NCBI GenBank assembly: GCA_022568115.1
Contig: JADFFP010000099.1
Span: 1-5,562 of the forward strand
Length of the DNA stretch: 5,562 nt
DNA from: Pseudomonadota bacterium
GTDB lineage: Bacteria; Pseudomonadota; Alphaproteobacteria; Sphingomonadales; SMXR01
Direction of reading: 5' to 3'
The notes beneath the pieces were generated by a model, which ran no database searches, was not told the DNA's origin, and saw only the letters and a list, made by a program, of their open reading frames with translations. Positions 1 through 5,298 of the stretch are shown in pieces (positions within the stretch are counted from its first letter, which is position 1; every line of letters starts with the position of its first letter). The position numbers and the translations under genes are program-made.

Positions 1-266
1 CGGGGCGTTCGCCCCCCCGGATATATCCGGCACGCAGCGGCCTCTTTGATTGGCGTCCCCTCGACATCCTGGCCATTCACCAGAATGGAAGGAGAAGGCC
101 AATTATGGAATTTTTCCGGGGTTGCCGGGTCCTCTATATTGATCTCTTCGATATCGAGACCGGCCACTTTTAGATTTTGCAAGGCTTCTCTCAAGATCGC
201 CCTGGTTGCCTTAGTATTGGGACACCCGGGAAAAGATAATATTTGAATTTTTGGTGATTTTATCAT
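1..266 (-). CDS. Thioredoxin-like FxGCPN small protein, partial (C-terminus beyond left edge)
   Basis: The reading frame opens with ATG at 266 and stays open to the window edge, giving 88 residues of a probable protein of about 105-110. The N-terminal strand leads into FPGCPN (Cys15), followed by a helix, a second strand, the WPSP motif at 56-59, an ILVNG strand and Cys79 in a CRIYPGG stretch. This is the layout of small thioredoxin-fold proteins with a CPxx-type active site; as I recall, some relatives are annotated as thioredoxin-like (seleno)proteins, unverified here. It aligns without gaps to the next gene upstream (about 27 of 88 residues identical by hand count) but has Phe where that protein has its first active-site Cys. 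It is third in the merB transcript, 36 bp after its neighbour. The Shine-Dalgarno is poor (GGAG lies about 16 nt before ATG), but the collinear alignment supports this start. Exact substrate unknown; a thiol role near MerB is inferred. Confidence 0.8.
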   Translation of the reverse strand, partial: MIKSPKIQILSFPGCPNTKATRAILREALQNLKVAGLDIEEINIEDPATPEKFHNWPSPSILVNGQDVEGTPIKEAAACRIYPGGRTP

Positions 267-302
267 TTGAAATGTCTGTTTGCTCCACAGTTAAAATTTG
301 TA

Positions 303-620
303 TTAAACAAAATTTTGTGCTTCCTGAAAGGCCCGCACTAATTTCTCCTGGTCGGGGTATTCGCCATCTCCTTCAAACAGCCGGCAAGGCTGGTCAGGAT
401 TTTGCTCAAGTCCTTCAAATTCTTTGCCATCAATAAGAATTGCCGGAGAAGGCCAGTGTTTCAACTCTGGAGGGTTTTCCGGAGCGTGAACATTGACTTC
501 GGAATAGGTAATTTTTTCCCGGCCAAATTCATCAAGAGCATGCACCAAAGCCTGCCGGGTCGATTCCAAAATCGGGCAGGTTGGACAATAAACTAGTTTT
601 ACCTCAATTTGATTTGACAT
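303..620 (-). CDS. Thioredoxin-like protein with CPTC active site, merB-linked
   Basis: A 105-residue soluble protein with a thioredoxin-like fold signature: strand, YCPTC (Cys12 and Cys15), helix, strand, a WPSP turn at 56-59 carrying the cis-Pro-like position, strand ILIDG, then Cys79 in QPCRLFEG and a C-terminal helix. A CxxC pair followed by a Pro turn suggests disulfide exchange or metal-thiol binding. It starts 4 nt after the merB stop, so translation is probably coupled. A GTG at 632 in the same frame, overlapping the merB end, is an alternative start. I prefer ATG 620 because it makes the protein collinear with the downstream paralogue, placing Cys15, WPSP and Cys79 at identical positions. 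No signal peptide, so it should be cytoplasmic. Possible jobs are keeping MerB cysteines reduced or accepting Hg(II) from MerB; both are inferences from context. It could equally be a general redox protein carried along with the operon. Confidence 0.85.
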   Translation of the reverse strand: MSNQIEVKLVYCPTCPILESTRQALVHALDEFGREKITYSEVNVHAPENPPELKHWPSPAILIDGKEFEGLEQNPDQPCRLFEGDGEYPDQEKLVRAFQEAQNFV

Positions 621-624
621 GCCC

Positions 625-1323
625 TTAACCACTTTCTTTTTCGTTGGGGTTCACTGGAGCCTTCCAGTCAATATCAGGATAGCGCCACTCATTGCGCTGT
701 AACGCCATGGCAAACCCTTCCTTAAGCGGAATCCCAATGGTCCCGGCCTTGCCCTTGCTCCATTCATCAAAGGCAAGTTGATCCCGAAACAGGTTTACGT
801 GATTACAAAAAACGGAGCGAATGCCGTGGCAACATTCCTCGGCGGTGGTGGCCACCAGCGACATAACCGGGGCACCGGGGCTGGCGGACAAAACTGTTTG
901 GCCTGACAGGTAAACCTCGATTTTTTCCCCGGTTTCTGGACAGGCGGTGACCAGCCGTGCGTTGCTCTGCAACAGCGAGGGCAAAAACATGGCATCGAAA
1001 ACGCACCAGGTGTAAAATTCTTTTGACCCGACAAAAAAACTGTGGTTGGCGGGCTCCAGGCTGAAGCCAACGAAGCCAACAATTTTGCCCGCCTGGTCAT
1101 AATCAATGGTGCTGGCGGGCAGCAGGGCCAGAATCTGTTCCAGCCTGGGGCGGGTAAAACTCAAGGTTTTGGCAATGTCATCCAGGTCAACCGGGTGGCC
1201 TGTTGCCAGGGCCCGGTAAATCACCAGCGAGGCTTCCTGCAACTCAGGCGGATGGTCCTCAGCATAGCCTTGCTCGAAAAATTTTTCGCATTCCTTGAGA
1301 GTTTGGTTTTGAGGCGTGTTCAT
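625..1323 (-). CDS. merB: Organomercurial (alkylmercury) lyase MerB
   Basis: A 232-residue cytoplasmic enzyme that protonolyses the carbon-mercury bond of organomercurials, releasing the hydrocarbon and Hg(II) for MerA. The N-terminal part (about 28-70) is the winged-helix-like segment of the family. The catalytic triad known from R831 MerB (Cys96, Asp99, Cys159) is visible as Cys107 and Asp110 in WCVFDAMFLP and Cys173 in VFCNHVNLF. The residue after the last catalytic Cys is Asn where plasmid MerB has a second Cys. Cys128 matches the conserved structural Cys of the SHCAATG-like segment, and there is an unusual extra Cys pair at 164-165. Slightly longer than the usual 212-220 residues, mostly at the N-terminus. 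The start ATG at 1323 is preceded by AAGGAT and AAAGG. It is divergent from merR, has its own MerR-type promoter at 1350-1380, and leads a minus-strand operon with two thioredoxin-like genes. Confidence 0.96.
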   Translation of the reverse strand: MNTPQNQTLKECEKFFEQGYAEDHPPELQEASLVIYRALATGHPVDLDDIAKTLSFTRPRLEQILALLPASTIDYDQAGKIVGFVGFSLEPANHSFFVGSKEFYTWCVFDAMFLPSLLQSNARLVTACPETGEKIEVYLSGQTVLSASPGAPVMSLVATTAEECCHGIRSVFCNHVNLFRDQLAFDEWSKGKAGTIGIPLKEGFAMALQRNEWRYPDIDWKAPVNPNEKESG

Positions 1324-1349
1324 ACCTTTAATCCTTTAGTGTTTGGGGC

Positions 1350-1380
1350 AGTATAAAACCTGTAGCTACTACAGCTACAA
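1350..1380 (-). promoter_or_regulatory. MerR-type promoter and operator of merB
   Basis: Read on the minus strand, -35 is TTGTAG (1375-1380), -10 is TATACT (1350-1355, five of six consensus bases), and the spacer is exactly 19 bp. A perfect dyad CTGTAG-TAG-CTACAG (1360-1374) starts directly after the -35. A 19-bp spacer with a dyad against the -35 is the hallmark of promoters activated by DNA distortion by MerR-family regulators. The predicted start is near 1343, about 20 nt before the merB ATG. The -35 itself nearly repeats an operator half-site (CTACAA on the plus strand). Confidence 0.88.
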
Positions 1381-1403
1381 GCGAAATTTTAAAAAAGCCT
1401 GGG

Positions 1404-1433
1404 TTGCCAGTTCCAAGGCAGGTCTTGTAAGGT
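1404..1433 (+). promoter_or_regulatory. Possible merR promoter
   Basis: TTGCCA (1404-1409, five of six -35 bases) and TAAGGT (1428-1433, three of six -10 bases; the same hexamer as the Tn501 merT -10) are separated by 18 bp, downstream of an A/T-rich stretch (1385-1396). Transcription would start near 1440, inside the degenerate operator copy at 1439-1459, which would let MerR repress itself. The match is modest and other starts are possible. Confidence 0.35.
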
Positions 1434-1459
1434 AAAAGCCGTACCTACTACAGCTACAG
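1429..1459 (-). promoter_or_regulatory. Degenerate second MerR operator/promoter copy
   Basis: This site shares the 14-mer CTACTACAGCTACA (1445-1458) with the merB operator (1366-1379), 79 bp away. Its dyad is imperfect: CCGTAC-CTA-CTACAG at 1439-1453, with one arm at four of six. A further CTACAG follows at 1454-1459, making two exact tandem half-sites. On the minus strand the equivalent hexamers are CTGTAG (-35 position) and TACCTT (-10 position) with 19 bp between them, weaker than the merB promoter. It may be a duplicated regulatory unit now used for merR autoregulation or as an auxiliary MerR binding site. Confidence 0.6.
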
Positions 1460-1516
1460 ATATGGATGAACCGCCGGTAAAAGGGCGAAAAAGATAAAGC
1501 TTAAGAGGAAACCACT

Positions 1517-1912
1517 ATGTTGAAGAAAATCGGCGAACTTTCCCTGAAAACCGGGGTTCACATTGAAACCATCCGCTACTATGAACGCCTGAGGTTGATC
1601 CCCAAACCGGGCCGCTCGGAAGCCGGGCACCGGGTCTATTCGGAGAGCCATGCCAAACGCCTGTCCTTTATCCGGCGCTGCCGGGGGCTGGATTTTTCGC
1701 TGGCTGAAATCCGTTACCTGTTGCAGACCGCCGAGGCGGACAATCCCAGTTGCGCCGATGTCGAAAAATTTTCCAAAAAACACCTGGATTTAATCCGCGC
1801 CAAAATCAGGGACTTGAGAAAAATGGAAAAAACCATGAAAACTCTCCTCAGCGAATGCCAGGGAAACCGCGCCCTCGGTTGTCCGCTAATCGATGTACTT
1901 TATGAGGGCTGA
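1517..1912 (+). CDS. merR: MerR family Hg(II)-responsive transcriptional regulator
   Basis: A 131-residue dimeric DNA-binding regulator that represses, then on metal binding activates, promoters with 19-bp spacers. The N-terminal winged helix-turn-helix (IGELSLKTGVHIETIRYYER, 5-24) and second helix pair (to about 70) are typical. A long dimerisation helix spans about 80-112. The three metal ligands of MerR are present as Cys79 (NPSCADVE), Cys114 (LLSEC) and Cys122 (GCPLID). Seven residues separate the last two, against eight in Tn501 and Bacillus MerR, and the DNA-binding part (PGRSEAGHRVYSE) has some flavour of PbrR-like lead regulators. The mer context makes Hg(II) the likely inducer; Pb or Cd sensing is the alternative. 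Start ATG 1517 has GAGG 8 nt upstream. It is divergent from merB, same strand as the merT operon but separated by the merT promoter. No clear terminator follows it. Confidence 0.92.
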   Translation: MLKKIGELSLKTGVHIETIRYYERLRLIPKPGRSEAGHRVYSESHAKRLSFIRRCRGLDFSLAEIRYLLQTAEADNPSCADVEKFSKKHLDLIRAKIRDLRKMEKTMKTLLSECQGNRALGCPLIDVLYEG

Positions 1913-1945
1913 TTCCTTCTTTTTCAATATTTTTTCAAATAAGGC

Positions 1946-1976
1946 TTGAAGCTGTAGTTACTACAGGCCCTATGTA
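1946..1976 (+). promoter_or_regulatory. MerR-type promoter and operator of the merT operon
   Basis: -35 TTGAAG (1946-1951) and -10 TATGTA (1971-1976) are exactly 19 bp apart, with a perfect dyad CTGTAG-TTA-CTACAG at 1952-1966 abutting the -35. Geometry and dyad arms are identical to the merB promoter at 1350-1380, so one regulator should control both. The -10 is weak (about three of six), in keeping with an activator-dependent promoter. The predicted start is near 1983, leaving a leader of roughly 75 nt before merT. Confidence 0.88.
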
Positions 1977-2004
1977 AGGCCCTGACCGCTGTTCGATTGG
2001 TCCC

Positions 2005-2043
2005 AAATTTAATGGAAATTTACCTTTTTCCCTTGGGTAAAAG
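2005..2043 (+). promoter_or_regulatory. merT leader with two small inverted repeats
   Basis: AAATTT at 2005-2010 and 2016-2021 can pair around a 5-nt loop. A second hairpin, 2024-2043, pairs CTTTT-T-CCC with GGG-T-AAAAG around TT (one mismatch) and ends 4 nt before the merT Shine-Dalgarno GGAG (2048-2051). It is not followed by a T run, so it is not an evident terminator. It might affect mRNA stability or merT translation, but could be chance in A/T-rich DNA. Confidence 0.25.
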
Positions 2044-2059
2044 TATTGGAGTTTAAAAA

Positions 2060-2407
2060 ATGAAATCAGCTTTGCTGGCGATTGGCGGACTGTTCGGGGC
2101 CGCCGGGGCCTCGGCCTGTTGCGTTATGCCCCTGGTCTTGGTTGTTGCAGGGGTCGGAGGACCGTGGCTCGGCAGTCTTACCTCCCTCGCCCCTTATCAG
2201 CCGTATTTCGCCGGGGCTTCTTTGCTGTTTCTCGGGTTCGGGTTCCTGCAGGTCTACGGGCGAAAGAGAAAATTCTGCCTGGAAGACGGGGACTGCGGCA
2301 CTGAAAAATCCCAAAGATTTGTTAAATTTATCCTTTGGGCCGGGACAGGTCTGGTGCTCTTATCGTTGTTCGTACAACAGATTTTGCCCCTGGTCATTGA
2401 GAGCTAA
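2060..2407 (+). CDS. merT: Mercuric ion transport protein MerT
   Basis: A 115-residue inner-membrane protein that receives Hg(II) from MerP and passes it to the cytoplasm. Three membrane segments are visible at about 4-32, 48-66 and 88-108. The diagnostic vicinal pair Cys20-Cys21 (ASACCVMP) lies in the first segment, and the cytoplasmic-loop pair Cys73 and Cys79 (KFCLEDGDC) follows the second, as in Tn501/Tn21 MerT (Cys24/25 and Cys76/82). The length is normal for the family. ATG 2060 has GGAG 8 nt upstream. It is the first gene after the MerR-controlled promoter and lies 18 nt before merP, so uptake genes lead the operon in the usual order. Confidence 0.95.
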   Translation: MKSALLAIGGLFGAAGASACCVMPLVLVVAGVGGPWLGSLTSLAPYQPYFAGASLLFLGFGFLQVYGRKRKFCLEDGDCGTEKSQRFVKFILWAGTGLVLLSLFVQQILPLVIES

Positions 2408-2425
2408 AAACAAAAGGAGAATAAC

Positions 2426-2722
2426 ATGAAAATTTTAAGAATATTTGCCGCTTTAATAGTGCTGATCTTTTTTTCGGCCCAAGCCTGGGCGGGAGGAAAA
2501 ACCGTCACTTTGGAAGTTGAAAAGATGACCTGCGCGCTTTGCCCCTATACGGTCAAGACCGCCCTGATGAAAATTGATGGAGTTTTTTCGGCCAAAATTA
2601 GTTACGAAAACCACAACGCTGTGGTTGTTTTTGATGATGAAAAAACCAGCATTGAAGACCTGACCAAAGCCACGGCGGAAGCTGGTTACCCCTCCCACCC
2701 GGCATCGGAATTGAAAGAATAA
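2426..2722 (+). CDS. merP: Periplasmic mercuric ion-binding protein MerP
   Basis: A 98-residue periplasmic Hg(II) scavenger of the heavy-metal-associated (HMA) fold. Residues 1-22 are a signal peptide: Lys-containing start, hydrophobic core LRIFAALIVLIFF, and an AQAWA cleavage site before Gly23. The HMA domain covers about 26-90, with the metal motif MTCALCPYTVKTAL (Cys36 and Cys39) and a C-terminal GYPS stretch as in known MerP. Hg(II) bound by the Cys pair is handed to the vicinal Cys pair of MerT. AGGAG lies 6 nt before the ATG, and it sits between merT (18-nt gap) and the TRASH gene (22-nt gap). An exported protein supports a cell envelope with a periplasm. Confidence 0.95.
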   Translation: MKILRIFAALIVLIFFSAQAWAGGKTVTLEVEKMTCALCPYTVKTALMKIDGVFSAKISYENHNAVVVFDDEKTSIEDLTKATAEAGYPSHPASELKE

Positions 2723-2744
2723 GGACTGTAATAGGAGATAAACA

Positions 2745-3101
2745 ATGAAAACACCCATTTGTCCCACCTGCGGCTGTTCCCTGGTCCGGCTGGGAATTAG
2801 CAAGGACAAGGCAGCTACTCACACCTACCAGGGGGAAGAATATTATTTCTGTTGCCAGGGCTGCGTGGACTTGTTCACTGCTGACCCTGAAAAATACTTC
2901 CGGGAAACCAGGGGTATGATTGTCTGCCCTTCCTGCCTGGCGGAAAAACGGCGGGAGGCTGCTGTAAAATTGAATATTGCCGGACGGGACATTTACTTTT
3001 GCCATTGTCCCCATTGTCATGAGAATTTCCGGAACAACCCGGAGCATTATACAAAACGCCTTGAAGGTTCTGTTGCAGAAACTTCCCCAAGGTTAAAATA
3101 A
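2745..3101 (+). CDS. Double TRASH/YHS-like cysteine-rich protein, putative Hg metallochaperone
   Basis: A 118-residue soluble protein made of two similar zinc-ribbon-like modules. Module 1 (about 5-56) has CPTCGC (Cys6, Cys9, Cys11), then YYFCCQGC (Cys36, Cys37, Cys40) and FTADPEKYF. Module 2 (about 60-106) has CPSC (Cys61, Cys64), then IYFCHCPHCHENF (Cys86, Cys88, Cys91 with three His) and NNPEHY. The pattern CxxC, YFC-x-GC-like, then F-x-x-x-PE-x-Y is that of TRASH/YHS metal-binding domains. No signal peptide, so cytoplasmic. AGGAG lies 7 nt before the ATG, and the gene sits between merP and merA. A single TRASH protein, MerH, is known in the Sulfolobus mer operon as a Hg chaperone to MerR; a similar relay role, to MerR or to this MerA lacking an HMA domain, is my inference. 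Not one of the classical merC/D/E/F/G products. Confidence 0.85.
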   Translation: MKTPICPTCGCSLVRLGISKDKAATHTYQGEEYYFCCQGCVDLFTADPEKYFRETRGMIVCPSCLAEKRREAAVKLNIAGRDIYFCHCPHCHENFRNNPEHYTKRLEGSVAETSPRLK

Positions 3102-3134
3102 CCACCCCCCCCGGGATCAAAGAAAGGAGCCAAC

Positions 3135-4547
3135 ATGGTAAAATCTACTGGAATTGCCGATTTTGATCTTGTCATTATCGGCGCGGGATCGGCCGGATTT
3201 TCAGCCGCCATCACTGGTGCAGATGCCGGGGCGAGGGTCGCCATTGTCAATTACGGGACGATCGGCGGCACCTGCGTTAACGTTGGCTGCGTTCCCTCCA
3301 AGACGCTTATCCGGGCTGCGGAAGTTATTCACCATGCCAATAAAGGAAATCGTTTTGAGGGGATCAAGGCGTCGGGTTCGTTAACCGGCTGGGGCTCAGT
3401 AATCAAACAGAAGGATGATCTTGTTAACGGCCTGCGCCAAGCCAAGTATACCGATCTGCTGCCCAAGTATCCCAACATCACCCTGGTCGAGGGAAAGGCG
3501 AAAGTCCTGAGACAAGGCGTGGAGGTGAACGGGATCATTCTCAGGGCTCCTAAAATGATCATTACCACCGGCGCGGCGGCCTCAACTCCCCTGATCGAGG
3601 GTTTTGACAAGGTTTCTTACCTGACCAGCACCAGCGCTTTTGAACTCGCGCAATTGCCAAAATTCCTGATTATTATCGGCGGCGGGGCGATCGGCTGCGA
3701 GGTTGGACAAATGTTTGCCCGGATGGGAGTTGAGGTCACCATCCTTTGCCGTTCACGGCTGCTGCCAAAAGAAGAGCCGGAAATCAGCCGGGCCCTGGAA
3801 ACCTATTTGAAAGAAGACGGCGTGAAGGTGATCTGCGGCGCGGCATATCAATCGATCAGGGAAGATAATGGTATTTGCCTTTGCTATGACCACGAAGGGC
3901 AAACCCATCGCCTGACAGCGGACCAGGTTCTGGCAGCGACCGGGCGGAAGGCGAATAGTTCGGGAATGGGCCTGGAGGAATTGGGCGTAAAACTTGTTCC
4001 CAATGGCGGCATTGCCGTTGATCAGCACCTGCAGACAAGTGTGCCGGGCATTTACGCGGCGGGCGATGTGACCGGGCGTGATCAATATGTTTATATGGCG
4101 GCTTATGGCGGCAAGGTCGCGGCCCATAACGCCCTCAATGGAAACAGTCTCATTTATAACAATTCCGCCATGCCCGGCATCGTTTTTACCGATCCTCAGG
4201 TGGCATCCGTCGGCTTAACCGAGAGCCAGGGCAAGGATAAGGGTTTTGATATCAAAACGTCGGTGCTTTCCCTTGAGCATGTTCCCCGCGCTTTGGCGGC
4301 CCGTGATACCAGGGGCCTTATCAAGCTGGTGGCGGATCAACAAACCGGCAAACTGCTGGGCGCGCACATATTGGCGCCGGAAGGGGCCGATGCCATTCAA
4401 ACCGCGGCGCTGGCCATCAAGCAGGGGTTGACCACTAGGGACTTGGCGGAAATGATTGTTCCCTACCTGACGACAGTTGAAGGCCTAAAGCTGGCCGCCA
4501 TTGCCTTTGAAAAGGACGTTGAGGCTCTTTCCTGCTGCGCTGGCTGA
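3135..4547 (+). CDS. merA: Mercuric reductase MerA (no N-terminal HMA domain)
   Basis: A 470-residue cytoplasmic FAD-dependent disulfide oxidoreductase that reduces Hg(II) to volatile Hg(0) with NADPH. FAD-binding GAGSAG is at 16-21. The redox-active pair Cys47 and Cys52 lies in GGTCVNVGCVPSK. The NADPH-binding motif GGGAIG is at 182-187, the second FAD motif YAAGDV at 307-312, and the dimerisation domain fills the C-terminus. The tail ends LSCCAG (Cys467-Cys468), the vicinal pair that takes Hg(II) and is diagnostic of MerA over lipoamide dehydrogenase or glutathione reductase. Tyr444 in the PYLT motif matches a conserved active-site Tyr. The protein begins directly at the catalytic core, lacking the MerP-like N-terminal domain(s) of Tn501 or Bacillus MerA. 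AAGGAG is 5 nt before the ATG, and no upstream in-frame HMA remnant exists because the TRASH gene ends 33 nt earlier. Confidence 0.97.
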   Translation: MVKSTGIADFDLVIIGAGSAGFSAAITGADAGARVAIVNYGTIGGTCVNVGCVPSKTLIRAAEVIHHANKGNRFEGIKASGSLTGWGSVIKQKDDLVNGLRQAKYTDLLPKYPNITLVEGKAKVLRQGVEVNGIILRAPKMIITTGAAASTPLIEGFDKVSYLTSTSAFELAQLPKFLIIIGGGAIGCEVGQMFARMGVEVTILCRSRLLPKEEPEISRALETYLKEDGVKVICGAAYQSIREDNGICLCYDHEGQTHRLTADQVLAATGRKANSSGMGLEELGVKLVPNGGIAVDQHLQTSVPGIYAAGDVTGRDQYVYMAAYGGKVAAHNALNGNSLIYNNSAMPGIVFTDPQVASVGLTESQGKDKGFDIKTSVLSLEHVPRALAARDTRGLIKLVADQQTGKLLGAHILAPEGADAIQTAALAIKQGLTTRDLAEMIVPYLTTVEGLKLAAIAFEKDVEALSCCAG

Positions 4548-4581
4548 CAGTTCACCGTGGAAAAAAGCGAAAGGAAAACAA

Positions 4582-5163
4582 ATGTTCAAGAAGGATTTTT
4601 ATACGGTTGCTTCCCCGCTGGCTTTTCTGGTGGGGCTTGGGTGGATTTATCTGGCCATGGTTGTTTTGAAAATTCCAGGATGGCCCGCCATGGTTGGGAT
4701 GGCCGGATATTATGCGGTGGGCGGCCTCGCCTGCCACGAAAGGCATCAAAATGGATCACAAGCTCTAAAGGGCCTTTTTTTCGGCTCGCTTATTAGCTGG
4801 ATAGGTGTGGCTCTCTGGGCTTCGTTTTTCAAGGGTAATCCAATTGCCATGGGGATCGTTATGGGGGCGGCAGCGGCTATTTTTGTTTTGGCGACAAAAT
4901 TAAAATTTCTTGGGCAGCACCATTTTAAAGCCATGCCGCAGGCTTTTCTTGGGGCGACCATTTATTTTGGCTTGTTTAACACCTTTATGATGGCAAAGGG
5001 GGTGCCAGAAAACCTTCTTTTCGGCTCTTTAACGGCCTTCCAGCTTCCCGGCCCGATCCAGCCGCATGTTTCGGGAATTCTGGCGCTAATCTCAGGCGCG
5101 GCAGGTGTAATTCTCGGTTATGTTCACCAGAATGTTTCTCTGAGATTTGTGGCCGGGAAATAA
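4582..5163 (+). CDS. DUF1097-like inner-membrane protein, merA-linked
   Basis: A 193-residue very hydrophobic protein with about six membrane segments (near 10-28, 33-50, 63-83, 87-110, 118-136 and 163-181). The pattern WPAMVGMAGYYAVGG, then LKGLFFGSLISWIGVALWA, a helix ending ATKLKFL, PQAFLGATIYFG, and a last helix ending GVILGYV resembles E. coli YcdZ and DUF1097 proteins, recognised by eye. Function of that family is unknown. An in-frame ATG at 4501 lies inside merA; ATG 4582, with AAAGGA 6 nt upstream, is the better start. The gene follows merA by 34 nt and is probably co-transcribed. A CHERH cluster (51-55) between the second and third membrane segments could bind metal, though this is speculative. 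It might be an accessory mercury transporter or an unrelated neighbour. Confidence 0.75.
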   Translation: MFKKDFYTVASPLAFLVGLGWIYLAMVVLKIPGWPAMVGMAGYYAVGGLACHERHQNGSQALKGLFFGSLISWIGVALWASFFKGNPIAMGIVMGAAAAIFVLATKLKFLGQHHFKAMPQAFLGATIYFGLFNTFMMAKGVPENLLFGSLTAFQLPGPIQPHVSGILALISGAAGVILGYVHQNVSLRFVAGK

Positions 5164-5298
5164 CCATAAAGAGCCTCTTGAACGAATGCCAGCCCAACTG
5201 GGCGCCGGGGGTCACCAGGTAGTCCCAGCCGACGTCCGCCCCCATGCCTGATGCCGTCACTCACCTTTATTCTTATCTTGTCAAAAGCCCGGCCCAAA
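5164..5298. other. Convergent intergenic spacer with no clear gene or terminator
   Basis: The spacer lies between the stop of the DUF1097-like gene and the stop of the convergent YnfA-type gene. A small inverted repeat GCCCA-AC-TGGGC (near 5192-5203) has no following T run, so I do not call a terminator. The GC-rich part has a coding look on the minus strand, treated as a finding. Confidence 0.5.

Noticed and set aside
17..30. Perfect 14-bp palindrome CCGGATATATCCGG, next to GGGGCG-TT-CGCCCC at 2-15
   Set aside because: Both lie inside the open frame of the thioredoxin-like gene, in the conserved CRIYPGG part, with no T run or promoter context. Probably chance; the G/C hairpin might only matter for sequencing.
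1910..1936. Possible TGA readthrough (selenocysteine) extending merR
   Set aside because: MerR is complete at 131 residues ending in the usual CPLID segment; the extension has no family match and no SECIS-like hairpin is evident.
2082..2429. Long plus-strand open frame overlapping merT
   Set aside because: It is a shifted frame over a clear MerT with all four expected Cys; its product has no recognisable pattern.
2598..3047. Minus-strand open frame of about 149 codons antisense to merP and the TRASH gene
   Set aside because: Both plus-strand genes are recognised families with good ribosome binding sites; the antisense product looks random.
3105..3112. Poly-C tract between the TRASH gene and merA as a phase-variable switch
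   Set aside because: It lies in the spacer and not in a frame or between promoter elements, and a single sequence cannot show length variation.
3753..4127. Minus-strand open frame inside merA
   Set aside because: It is antisense to highly conserved MerA sequence, with no Shine-Dalgarno or family resemblance.
5192..5203. GCCCA-AC-TGGGC inverted repeat as a terminator of the mer operon
   Set aside because: Short stem, two-base loop and no T run on either strand.
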